Below are positions 8,711 to 16,327 of a DNA stretch of 64,000 nucleotides, piece after piece (positions within the stretch are counted from its first letter, which is position 1; the number at the start of each line of letters is the position of its first letter). The DNA is from Geobacter sp. UBA698 (GTDB lineage Bacteria; Desulfobacterota; Desulfuromonadia; Geobacterales; Pseudopelobacteraceae): positions 55,244-119,243 of the forward strand of contig DBMM01000091.1 in assembly GCA_002298925.1 (NCBI GenBank), written 5' to 3'. Position numbers and translations under genes: made by a program. Under the pieces are notes generated by a model that had not been told where the DNA came from, ran no database searches, and saw only the letters and a program-made list of their open reading frames with translations.

Positions 8711-10183
8711 CTATCTGACCTTCTTGGCTGCAGCAAAGATGTTGCTGGCTGCCGGTCCGTAGAGGGTATTGACCGTCACCGTTTTGCCAGCACCAGCATT
8801 AGCGCTGGTGGCAACGATTTTGGTGTCGCTCCAGGAAATGACTTTGGCCTGGACGCCATTGACTGACACGTTGAGGCGTGACTTGAAGTCAGCCGAAGGA
8901 GCTGAGCCAAATCCTTTCCCAACTATGGTCAGAGTCTGGGAAGACAAAACGGCAGATGTGATGGCCAATTCAGGAGCCACAACCAGCTTGGCCAGGTTAC
9001 TGACCGTACCGTTCTTGTCAACACGAACTTCATAGACCCCGATCGGGAGTGTTGATGGCAGGGCCACCTGAATCTCGCTCACGGTTTTGGAGAACGGGGT
9101 AAGTGTTGTGGTGATGCCGCTGCTGGTGAGGGTCACCACCGGATTGTAGGTTGTGCTGCCGTCGTCGCCGACGTTTACAAAGCTGTTGCCGGTGATGATG
9201 AGCGTAGCTGCTTTGCCGGCGGTGAATACTTTGCTGTTCTGTCCGCTGATGGCCGGAACGGTTGCGGTCGTCAGGCCGGTGGATGTGCCGGTCCATGAGA
9301 AATGACAGCCCTGACAATCCCAGTTGTTGCCGATGTGACCATAGCCCAGGCTCTCATTGCCGGGTACGATACTGCCGAGGTTGGCCGCGGCCGGCGAATC
9401 AAACTGGATGCTGTGAAGTGAATTCACGCCGTGGCATGCTTCGCAGGCACGGATAGTAAAGCTGTTAGCACCAGTGCCATGACACCACTGACACTCGCCG
9501 ATCGATCCGGGGGCTCCCTGGCCGATGCCGGTGCCGTGGTGGGTGTCCTGATTGCCGAAAATGGCCTTCGGAGTTGCTGCCGGGGCAGCCTGGTGGCAGG
9601 CCGCACAGCCCTGGACAATGATGGTTGTGCCAGGAGCCGCTGGGTTGGCAACTGTCCGCCCTACTGGTCCCGGAGTCACGCCACCAAAAGCGGTATTCAT
9701 GGGGTAGGAGGGGATGTAGTGACCGTCAAGCGGGTTGTCGATGGCGGCGCCGTGACAATGCTTGCAGTCCCGAGCCGCGGCAAAGGTTGTGGTGTGGTGC
9801 GGCGACGAAGTATGGCAGTTCAGGCAGTTGGTTGGATCCTGGATCGTGAAGCCGCCGGCAGGATTCGGAACCAAGATATGGCAACCGGTCGCAAGCGTAG
9901 AAGGCAAAACACCTGAGGCGTTGATACAACTAGGTTGAGGTGTGACACTCACGAGCAGGGCGTGGTGTCTTGCCTCCAATGCGGGAACAATCTGCGTTGG
10001 ATCAGTCACGCCGGGCGCATGGCATTCCAGACAGTTTACAACCGTGAAACTGGTGAAAGAGGTGTCATAGATGAACAGGTTCTGGTTGACGGGTGGTGGC
10101 GGAACAGCTGCCCACAGCGCGGCTGCTGCACCGAGCGCGAGAACGGATGCAGTTGCCAAAATCGAAATAATCTTTTTTTTCAT
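8711..10183 (-). CDS. omcZ: OmcZ-like octaheme c-type cytochrome precursor
   Basis: A 490-residue exported cytochrome. Signal peptide is about residues 1-26 (ALWAA|VPPP). Seven CXXCH motifs lie at Cys51, 120, 140, 193, 231, 247 and 290; an eighth site, Cys86 to Cys101-His102, is CX14CH. Seven CXXCH plus one CX14CH in the N-terminal ~300 residues is the recorded pattern of Geobacter OmcZ, whose cleaved 30-kDa form builds extracellular conductive filaments. Residues ~300-490 hold no heme sites but two IPT/TIG-like Ig units, matching the part removed on maturation. The next gene is an S8 protease and then ppiC, as at the OmcZ locus. Strong GGAAAG ribosome site. I am confident of the type; orthology needs a tree. 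Confidence 0.9.
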   Translation of the reverse strand: MKKKIISILATASVLALGAAAALWAAVPPPPVNQNLFIYDTSFTSFTVVNCLECHAPGVTDPTQIVPALEARHHALLVSVTPQPSCINASGVLPSTLATGCHILVPNPAGGFTIQDPTNCLNCHTSSPHHTTTFAAARDCKHCHGAAIDNPLDGHYIPSYPMNTAFGGVTPGPVGRTVANPAAPGTTIIVQGCAACHQAAPAATPKAIFGNQDTHHGTGIGQGAPGSIGECQWCHGTGANSFTIRACEACHGVNSLHSIQFDSPAAANLGSIVPGNESLGYGHIGNNWDCQGCHFSWTGTSTGLTTATVPAISGQNSKVFTAGKAATLIITGNSFVNVGDDGSTTYNPVVTLTSSGITTTLTPFSKTVSEIQVALPSTLPIGVYEVRVDKNGTVSNLAKLVVAPELAITSAVLSSQTLTIVGKGFGSAPSADFKSRLNVSVNGVQAKVISWSDTKIVATSANAGAGKTVTVNTLYGPAASNIFAAAKKVR

Positions 10184-10602
10184 GTTCTTTCCTTTCTGTT
10201 GCTGGTTTTTTGACAGATAAATCAGTCACATCTGTTTCGTTGAATAATCTTTTCTCGTTCTCATCCCTCCTTTCTTTGTTTGGATTGAATTGCTGTTGAT
10301 TGAACACCAATCTGCACTCATGAATAGCAAGTGGGTCAATAAACACATGTGTTGCTATTGAATTTCGTATCTAAGTAGATTGATGTCAACAAGCAATACC
10401 CGTACCGATCTTAAAGCCCTATAATCAGGGATTCCATGACCAGTAAGTGAGATTAAATCAGTGGCCAATGAACTCCGTTTACTTCTTTGCAGCGGGTTCC
10501 GGAAGTATGTCTATTTATAGTGTACAAGTATGGAATCAGGCGGATATTGTCAATAGGGACGTCCGGCAGGGTTGGTTGTCAGGTCGCCTGAATCGAGAAA
10601 CA

Positions 10603-10623
10603 GGGCTTGCGCGGAGCCCTTTT
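10603..10623 (+). terminator. Terminator-like hairpin in the omcZ upstream spacer
   Basis: GGGCT (10603-10607) pairs with AGCCC (10615-10619), followed by a run of four T. No plus-strand gene precedes it, so if it is real it would end a short untranslated transcript. A second small hairpin (CAGG-TCG-CCTG, about 10580-10590) sits just upstream. Confidence 0.35.
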
Positions 10624-10855
10624 GGTGTATGGTGTATTTTGAAAGTTTGACTGTACTGAAACAAGGTTTTTATATTTTTTCTTATCAAATAATATAACCT
10701 TTATTAATTGAGTCAAGGTGTAACAGCATGAAAAACAACTCAATAAAATCTTTTACTGTGTTTTTCCGGTGAATGACGGATTAGAGTCCCGGTTTGGGCT
10801 GTATGTGACTGTTTAATAAAAAATACTGTAATATTGGCATGTTGGGTGGGTGTAC

Positions 10856-11030
10856 GCTAAATGGCTATAAGGTGTTCGTTGAATGCCCGATCAGTGTTAG
10901 GTTGTTATCGTGTATAAGTGCCGTAAAATCGGGCTGTTCCTGTGGTGTGTGTATTTGGTCTTAAGGGCAGTGCGTTAAATGGCTGGTGGATTAAATTAGT
11001 TTTTGTTTATCTGGTGTCGGTTAAATGGCT
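10856..11030 (+). repeat. Three copies of a TAAATGGCT motif
   Basis: The motif G(C/T)TAAATGGCT occurs at about 10856-10866, 10974-10984 and 11020-11030, all in the same direction, within the AT-rich spacer. Two copies continue as GGCTATA. Such spacing could reflect binding sites for a regulator of the omcZ-like gene or the CNNM gene, or just decayed repeats. Confidence 0.4.
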
Positions 11031-11187
11031 ATATTATATTTTTATAATTAAATAGACTTTATTGGTGTGATTCGTGTTAACAGGTATACAGCGGTGTAGC
11101 GCCAGGTTGTGGCGCATGTAAAAAAACAACAACGGTTGACATTCACTAAAGTGCGAGTGAAAATGGCCCACCATGCGGGAGGTGATT

Positions 11188-12489
11188 GTGGATACCATGT
11201 TGCTTGAATTGCTGGTCATAGCGCTGATGATTGTTTTGAACGGGTTTTTTTCCTGTTCCGAGTTTGCCATTGTTTCTGTTCGCAAGGGTTTGATTGCCAG
11301 GCTGGTGGCGGAAGGTGACGAGAGGGCGCGAATCATTGATGACCTTCAAAAAGACCCGCACCGCTTGTTGGCCTTGGTACAGATTGGTGTGACAGTGACC
11401 GGAGCCACGGCCTCAACTATCGGCGGTATTATTGCCGTTGATTATCTGCGGCCATGGTTGCAGCGTCAGGATATCGACCTAGTGAAGCATGCCGCTGAAC
11501 CGGTTGCGGTTACCGGTATGGTAGTGATCATTTCATATCTGCTTTTGATTCTGGGAGAGCTGGTTCCGAAAACTATCGGGCTGCAGTACTCCGACAGCAT
11601 TGCCCTGCAGGTCGCCAGGCCAATCAACTTTCTTGCCCGTATCGGCACTGTTGCCGTGGGTGTTCTAACTTTTTCCAGCAAGACGGTATTGAAGCTGATG
11701 CGTATCAGCGGGGACCGTGAGGGGTTCGTTACACGTGAAGAGGTTCAGCACATTGTGGCCGAGGGGCATGAAAGCGGCGTATTCAGTAAGACTGAACAGG
11801 AATACATCAGCAATATTTTCGAATTTACCCACACCTATGTACGTGAGGTGATGGTGCCGCGTACCCGCATTGTCGGACTGGACCTGGCCGCATCCCGTGA
11901 AGACGTGGTCAAGATCGTGCTGGAGAACATGTATTCCCGCTATCCGGTTTATCGAGGCAGTATTGAGGATATTGCCGGTGTAGTTCATGGCAAAGACTTG
12001 CTGGGACGTCTGGTGTCTGGTGAGCGGTTTGATCTGACCGCAGTCATGCGGCCTCCGGTGTTTGTGCCGGAGAGCAAGAAGGTAAATGACCTCCTCAAGC
12101 AGATGCAGCGCAGCAGAAATCAGATGGCGCTGGTTGTGGATGAGTATGGCGGCCTGAGCGGGCTGGTTACCTCGGAGGATCTGATTGAGGAACTTCTGGG
12201 GGAAATTCAGGACGAACACGACACCGGAGAGGCTGCTGCCATTCAGCGTCTGCCCGACGGGGTCCTGTTGGTGGACGGTTTACTGTCGGTATTCGATCTG
12301 GACGAAACAATAGATATTAAACCAGAGGATGATGCTCCTTACGACACTGTTGCCGGACTGATACTTCACGAGATGGGGCGTTTCCCGCTGCGGGGAGAAG
12401 CGGTCGACTGGCACGGCTTTCGCTTTATCTGCGAAGAAGTAACCAAAACCGCGATCCTCAGGGTGCGCATTATGCCGATCAAGGATTAA
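11188..12489 (+). CDS. CNNM/CorC-type membrane protein with CBS domains
   Basis: A ~433-residue protein of the hemolysin-C-related group. The N-terminal CNNM/DUF21 domain (about residues 1-190) has four hydrophobic segments and the motif NGFFSCSEFA. Two CBS domains follow (around MVPRTRIVGLD and MRPPVFVPES) and then a CorC_HlyC transporter-associated domain at the C-terminus. Family members are linked to Mg2+/Co2+ or Na+ export; hemolysin is a historic name. The start is set at GTG because GGGAGGTGA lies 5 bases upstream; an ATG 9 bases further on or one 15 bases earlier are alternatives. A TTGACA at 11136 may be the -35 element. Confidence 0.9.
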   Translation: MDTMLLELLVIALMIVLNGFFSCSEFAIVSVRKGLIARLVAEGDERARIIDDLQKDPHRLLALVQIGVTVTGATASTIGGIIAVDYLRPWLQRQDIDLVKHAAEPVAVTGMVVIISYLLLILGELVPKTIGLQYSDSIALQVARPINFLARIGTVAVGVLTFSSKTVLKLMRISGDREGFVTREEVQHIVAEGHESGVFSKTEQEYISNIFEFTHTYVREVMVPRTRIVGLDLAASREDVVKIVLENMYSRYPVYRGSIEDIAGVVHGKDLLGRLVSGERFDLTAVMRPPVFVPESKKVNDLLKQMQRSRNQMALVVDEYGGLSGLVTSEDLIEELLGEIQDEHDTGEAAAIQRLPDGVLLVDGLLSVFDLDETIDIKPEDDAPYDTVAGLILHEMGRFPLRGEAVDWHGFRFICEEVTKTAILRVRIMPIKD

Positions 12490-12497
12490 ACGCTCCC

Positions 12498-15400
12498 ATG
12501 ATGAAGCGCTCCTACATCAAAATATCAGGTCTGATCCTGTTTGGCCTGGGAGCGACCCTGATCAGTCTGGCGTTCTTTTTGCCCCGTCTGATTGATATCA
12601 ATGCTTACCGTGACAATATAGTTGCCGCCCTGCAGCAATCCCTCAACCGCAAGGTCAGCTTCACCCGGGGAGAATTCTCCATGCATGTCGGTCCTACCTT
12701 CATATTCGATGGTGTTACGGTCAAGGAGCCGGATGGCGTCAGCGATTTTATCACAGCCAGGCGTATCACAGTGCATCTGGCTCTGCTGCCCCTGTTGGAG
12801 AAGAAGATAGAACTGCGTGATGTGATCCTGGACGGGGCTGATGTACGGCTGGAGCGGAGCAGAGACGGCAGCTTGAGCATCGCTGATCTGCTCAAACCAC
12901 AACCGGGGGGGTATCCGATCCAGCTAGACAAGGTGCTTGTCAGAAAAAGTTCTCTGAAATGGCGCGACATGGCTGTTCAGCAGCAGGGGCTAACGGCAGT
13001 TTTCAATAATATCAACCTGTCGCTGCACGGGCTTTCACGGGGGCATAAGGGGCAGTTCAAACTGTCCTGCGAATTGCCGGCCCAAGGAGGGGCGCCCACC
13101 CAGGTTGCTTTGTCCGGCACGGCCAGGCTCCCCGCCGGCACAGCCCCGCTTACCGAAACGGAGTTGAATGGGGACTGTGATCTCAAGCAGGTTGAGCCTG
13201 GACGCTTCTGGCCCTACTACGGCAGATATATTCCCTTCGACAACACCGGTGGCAGGATTGATCTCGCCACCAGCTTTAAGGGCAAGCCCAGGGAGTTCAA
13301 TGCCAAAGGCAAACTGCGGCTGACAGGTGTGGTCGTGAACTGGCCGACGGTTTTTCATCACCCGGTTGACCCCCGCCTGGCTCAGCTTGATTATGAAATC
13401 AGGCTCAAAAAGAACAGTATCGAAATGCCTCTGCTGCACTTTTCCGCCGACGGTTTTGACATCAAGGGCAAATGCCGACTGGACGACATTACCTCACCGG
13501 ATCTGAAAATTACCGCTAAAGCAGCCAGTGAAACATTCAGACTGGAAGGATTACGCCAGTGGATTCCTTACGGGATAATTGCCAAGGATGCTTCCGAGTA
13601 TATCGAAGCCCACATCACCGGCGGCAGCTTCAGACTGGAAGACGGCACGCTTGATGGCCGGATCAGTCAGATCATCCATATGGAAAAAGGAACCAACTAC
13701 AACGTGCTGCACATCAAGGGCTCGGTCGAGAAGGGGGTCGTCAGCTATGGCAGGAATATTCCGGAATTTACCAACATCAAAGCCGGTCTGGAAATGCTCG
13801 GCAAGGATTTCATTATCAGCCGAGCGACCGGCACCTTCGGCAGTTCTCCCTTCAAGGTGGACGGCAGGATTACCGACTATCCCCTGGACAGTCCCTGCCA
13901 GTATCCCTTTCAGATGGAGATCAATCCCCGCCCGGCCGAGGTGGCTTGGCTGTCTCGTCTGGCGGGCGTCAGGAAGCTGGAATTTGACGGCAATTCCAGT
14001 CTGATACTGAAGGGGGGCGGCCTGGTCTCGGCATATACTCTTTCGGGGGACTGGGACTTGATTAAGGCAAGGTACACATTCCCCGACGCTGTCCGCAAGC
14101 CGGCTGGCATGGCCAGCCATCTCACTTTCAGCTCGATACTAGGCGCAACAGAGACCCGCCTTACCAGCCTCAGTTACACACTGCCACCGTTGATGATTTC
14201 GGCTACAGCCCAATTCAGATATGGCGAACGTCCGTTCCTTGGTTTTGAACTCCAGACAAACCAGTTTCTGATGAGCGATTCGCTGCCGATATTGAGCCAA
14301 TGGCAGGCTTATCGGCCACGCGGCAAGATTCAGGCCCATATTATCGGTAACGGTAATCCGCAGGATTTCACAGCCATGCTGTACAGCGGTGTCGTTGCTC
14401 TCGATGGATTTGCCCTGCAGCCGGGCGAAAAACTCAGGCCGGTCAGCAACATCAACGGCACGGTTTCCTTCAAGGGAAATAGTTTGGAAACCTCCAACAT
14501 CAGTGTGAGCTACGGCGGTTCTCAGCTTGCCGCACGGGTGAAGGTCAGAAACTTCAAAAAACCCGAACCTGAGATCACTCTGTCGTCAGCTCAATTTTTC
14601 CTGCGAGATGCCGTCTTGGACACGCCTCACGCAGATGTAGCCATCCGTGACATGCGTGCATCGGTCGTTGTGCAGGACAATAACTATCGTATCCAGAACT
14701 TATCCGGTCTGATCAATGCTTCCAGTTTTTCGCTCAACGGCAGTTATACAGCCGGTAGAACGCCTGAAGCGAATCTGTCGATTTACTCACCCAGTCTTGA
14801 TGTCAAGGATCTTCTGCTGCTGGGGTCGCTGCATGGTTCGGGGGCTGCCGCACATAACGGATCCCGGCCGGACCTGAAACTCAAGCTGGTGGTCGATGCC
14901 GGCACTTACGGCAAGCTGCGTTTCAACGGTTTGAATGCCAAAATTTCCCAGGATAGCGGTGTGCTTTATCTTCAGGAACTTGATGCCGGATTATACGGAG
15001 GTAAGCTCGCGGCCAGAGGTAGGATTGCGCCTGGCGAGGCCCAGGGGAGTCGCTATGACCTGAATCTCAACCTGGAGCGCATTCAGGCGGAAAAATTTTT
15101 TCAAGCACTGGATATATCCCGCGAGGTGACCGGTTCGCTAAATCTGCAGGGAGATATAACCGCCCGTGGTGCCACCCTGGCCGACATCAAGAAAACCGCG
15201 CTGGGCAACCTGCGACTGCGTCTTGAAAAGGGTTCACTGCACAAGTTCAGCGTACTCTCCAAGGTGTTCTCCATTCTGAATTTTTCACAGTTACTTAAAT
15301 TCCAGTTGCCAGACATGGTTTCCGGAGGCATGCCCTATAACGAAATCAAAGGCAGTTTTGCCATCCGGGATGGTATTGCCACCACCCAGGATATGTTCAT

Positions 15401-15722
15401 TAACAGTGACGCCATCAACATCTCCGTACTTGGCAGTACCGATATCGTCAAGGAAGAGTTGAACTTCACCATTGGTGTACAGCCGCTCCAGACTGTGGAC
15501 AAGATTGTAAATCGCATTCCGGTGGTGGGATGGCTGCTGACCGGCAAGGGCAAGGCGGTGCTGACCGCCTACTTCGAGGCCAAGGGCAAGTGGTCCGATC
15601 CCCAGGTGAACGCCATTCCGGCCAAATCCATGGGCAAAGGGGTGCTGAATGTTTTCAGACGTCTGTTCGAACTGCCGGTGCGCCTGTTTACCGACACTGG
15701 CGAGGTGATCCTCGGGCAGTAG
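12498..15722 (+). CDS. AsmA family (DUF748/TamB-like) inner-membrane-anchored protein
   Basis: A 1074-residue protein with one N-terminal membrane segment (residues ~9-28, LILFGLGATLISLAFFL) followed by a long beta-rich periplasmic part. The opening region after the anchor (LPRLIDINAYRDNI) and the C-terminal AsmA_2-like region (GDITARGATLADIKKTALGN ... NSDAINISVLGSTDI) fit the AsmA superfamily. These are repeating-beta-groove proteins thought to move phospholipid between the membranes or affect outer-membrane assembly. It begins only 8 bases after the CNNM stop, so the two are likely cotranscribed. Two ATGs in a row open it; there is no strong ribosome site. Confidence 0.88.
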   Translation: MMKRSYIKISGLILFGLGATLISLAFFLPRLIDINAYRDNIVAALQQSLNRKVSFTRGEFSMHVGPTFIFDGVTVKEPDGVSDFITARRITVHLALLPLLEKKIELRDVILDGADVRLERSRDGSLSIADLLKPQPGGYPIQLDKVLVRKSSLKWRDMAVQQQGLTAVFNNINLSLHGLSRGHKGQFKLSCELPAQGGAPTQVALSGTARLPAGTAPLTETELNGDCDLKQVEPGRFWPYYGRYIPFDNTGGRIDLATSFKGKPREFNAKGKLRLTGVVVNWPTVFHHPVDPRLAQLDYEIRLKKNSIEMPLLHFSADGFDIKGKCRLDDITSPDLKITAKAASETFRLEGLRQWIPYGIIAKDASEYIEAHITGGSFRLEDGTLDGRISQIIHMEKGTNYNVLHIKGSVEKGVVSYGRNIPEFTNIKAGLEMLGKDFIISRATGTFGSSPFKVDGRITDYPLDSPCQYPFQMEINPRPAEVAWLSRLAGVRKLEFDGNSSLILKGGGLVSAYTLSGDWDLIKARYTFPDAVRKPAGMASHLTFSSILGATETRLTSLSYTLPPLMISATAQFRYGERPFLGFELQTNQFLMSDSLPILSQWQAYRPRGKIQAHIIGNGNPQDFTAMLYSGVVALDGFALQPGEKLRPVSNINGTVSFKGNSLETSNISVSYGGSQLAARVKVRNFKKPEPEITLSSAQFFLRDAVLDTPHADVAIRDMRASVVVQDNNYRIQNLSGLINASSFSLNGSYTAGRTPEANLSIYSPSLDVKDLLLLGSLHGSGAAAHNGSRPDLKLKLVVDAGTYGKLRFNGLNAKISQDSGVLYLQELDAGLYGGKLAARGRIAPGEAQGSRYDLNLNLERIQAEKFFQALDISREVTGSLNLQGDITARGATLADIKKTALGNLRLRLEKGSLHKFSVLSKVFSILNFSQLLKFQLPDMVSGGMPYNEIKGSFAIRDGIATTQDMFINSDAINISVLGSTDIVKEELNFTIGVQPLQTVDKIVNRIPVVGWLLTGKGKAVLTAYFEAKGKWSDPQVNAIPAKSMGKGVLNVFRRLFELPVRLFTDTGEVILGQ

Positions 15723-15781
15723 CAACTTGTTCAATACTCTTCTGGCAGCCTTGTCTTATTATTTTCTGGCGGAAAAATTCA

Positions 15782-15810
15782 TTGACAGAAATGGGCTGAC
15801 TCCCTATATT
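15782..15810 (+). promoter_or_regulatory. Sigma-70-type promoter for fur
   Basis: TTGACA (15782-15787) and TATATT (15805-15810) with a 17-base spacer, upstream of fur and overlapped at its downstream edge by a Fur-box-like site. Confidence 0.75.
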
Positions 15811-15826
15811 GATATTCAAGTTCAAT
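15809..15826 (+). promoter_or_regulatory. Fur-box-like operator in the fur promoter
   Basis: TTGATATTCAAGTTCAAT covers the end of the -10 element and the expected transcription start. The reverse complement of a site upstream of feoB matches it at 16 of 18 positions. Shared sequence in front of fur and feoB points to Fur autoregulation and Fur control of iron uptake. Confidence 0.65.
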
Positions 15827-15836
15827 TGGGGGCGTG

Positions 15837-16268
15837 ATGATCCTGGAAAAGAAAAAAACGTTCAACAATTTTGCTGCCAGCAAGGGACTCCGCTCAACCC
15901 GCCAACGCGACATCATTCTTGATTATTTTCTCGCCACCCGCCAGCATGTAAGTGTTGAAGAACTTTACCTCAAAATCAAGTCCGCCCATCCCGGTATCGG
16001 CAGCGCTACGGTCTACCGCACCCTCAAGCTGTTCGTTGAGGCCGGTCTGGCCCGCGAGGTGCTGCTGCACGACGGCCAGACCCGCTATGAACATGTTATG
16101 GCCGGAGAGCATCACGATCACCTGGTTTGTACCGGTTGTAACGCCATCATCGAATTCGAGAACGAAACCATTGAGCATCTGCAGGATGAAATTGCCGCAC
16201 GTCACGGATTCCTGATCCGTAATCATAAACTTGAAATATACGGTTTGTGCGCCAACTGTCGCGGCTGA
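15837..16268 (+). CDS. fur: Fur-family ferric uptake regulator
   Basis: A ~143-residue metal-dependent repressor. The winged helix spans about residues 10-90 (LRSTRQRDIIL...GSATVYRTLKLFVEAGLA). The His-rich metal motif is GEHHDHLVCTGC, followed by the C-terminal pair CANC; together these give the two CXXC zinc pairs of Fur/Zur/PerR proteins. Adjacent feoB and matching operators in front of both genes favour an iron-sensing Fur over PerR or Zur. The ATG preceded by TTGGGGGCG was chosen over the GTG one codon earlier. Confidence 0.93.
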   Translation: MILEKKKTFNNFAASKGLRSTRQRDIILDYFLATRQHVSVEELYLKIKSAHPGIGSATVYRTLKLFVEAGLAREVLLHDGQTRYEHVMAGEHHDHLVCTGCNAIIEFENETIEHLQDEIAARHGFLIRNHKLEIYGLCANCRG

Positions 16269-16289
16269 GCGCTATTTTTTTAACAAGCA

Positions 16290-16307
16290 ATTGAAAATGA
16301 ATATCAA
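16290..16307 (+). promoter_or_regulatory. Fur-box-like operator upstream of feoB
   Basis: ATTGAAAATGAATATCAA lies 21 bases before the feoB start. Its reverse complement is nearly the same as the site in the fur promoter. It probably mediates iron-dependent repression of feoB and the two genes behind it. Confidence 0.65.
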
Positions 16308-16327
16308 AAGCAGGAAAGGGTGGTTGT

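Larger units (their letters stand above)
10184..11187. other. ~1 kb gene-free AT-rich spacer
   Basis: No convincing gene lies between the divergent omcZ-like gene and the CNNM gene. The omcZ-proximal ~250 bases must hold its promoter and 5' leader. From about 10640 to 11090 the sequence is clearly richer in A and T than its surroundings and carries short repeats and a terminator-like hairpin (listed separately). The short open frames present (for example 10447-10650 on plus) lack a ribosome site and a recognisable protein sequence. Confidence 0.6.

Noticed and set aside
10065..10346. 93-codon minus-strand frame overlapping the start of the omcZ-like gene
   Set aside because: Out of frame with the cytochrome and highly charged; it is explained as a shadow of the cytochrome 5' end and its leader.
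10447..10650. 67-codon plus-strand frame in the omcZ upstream spacer
   Set aside because: No ribosome site, no recognisable protein character, and it ends beyond a terminator-like hairpin.
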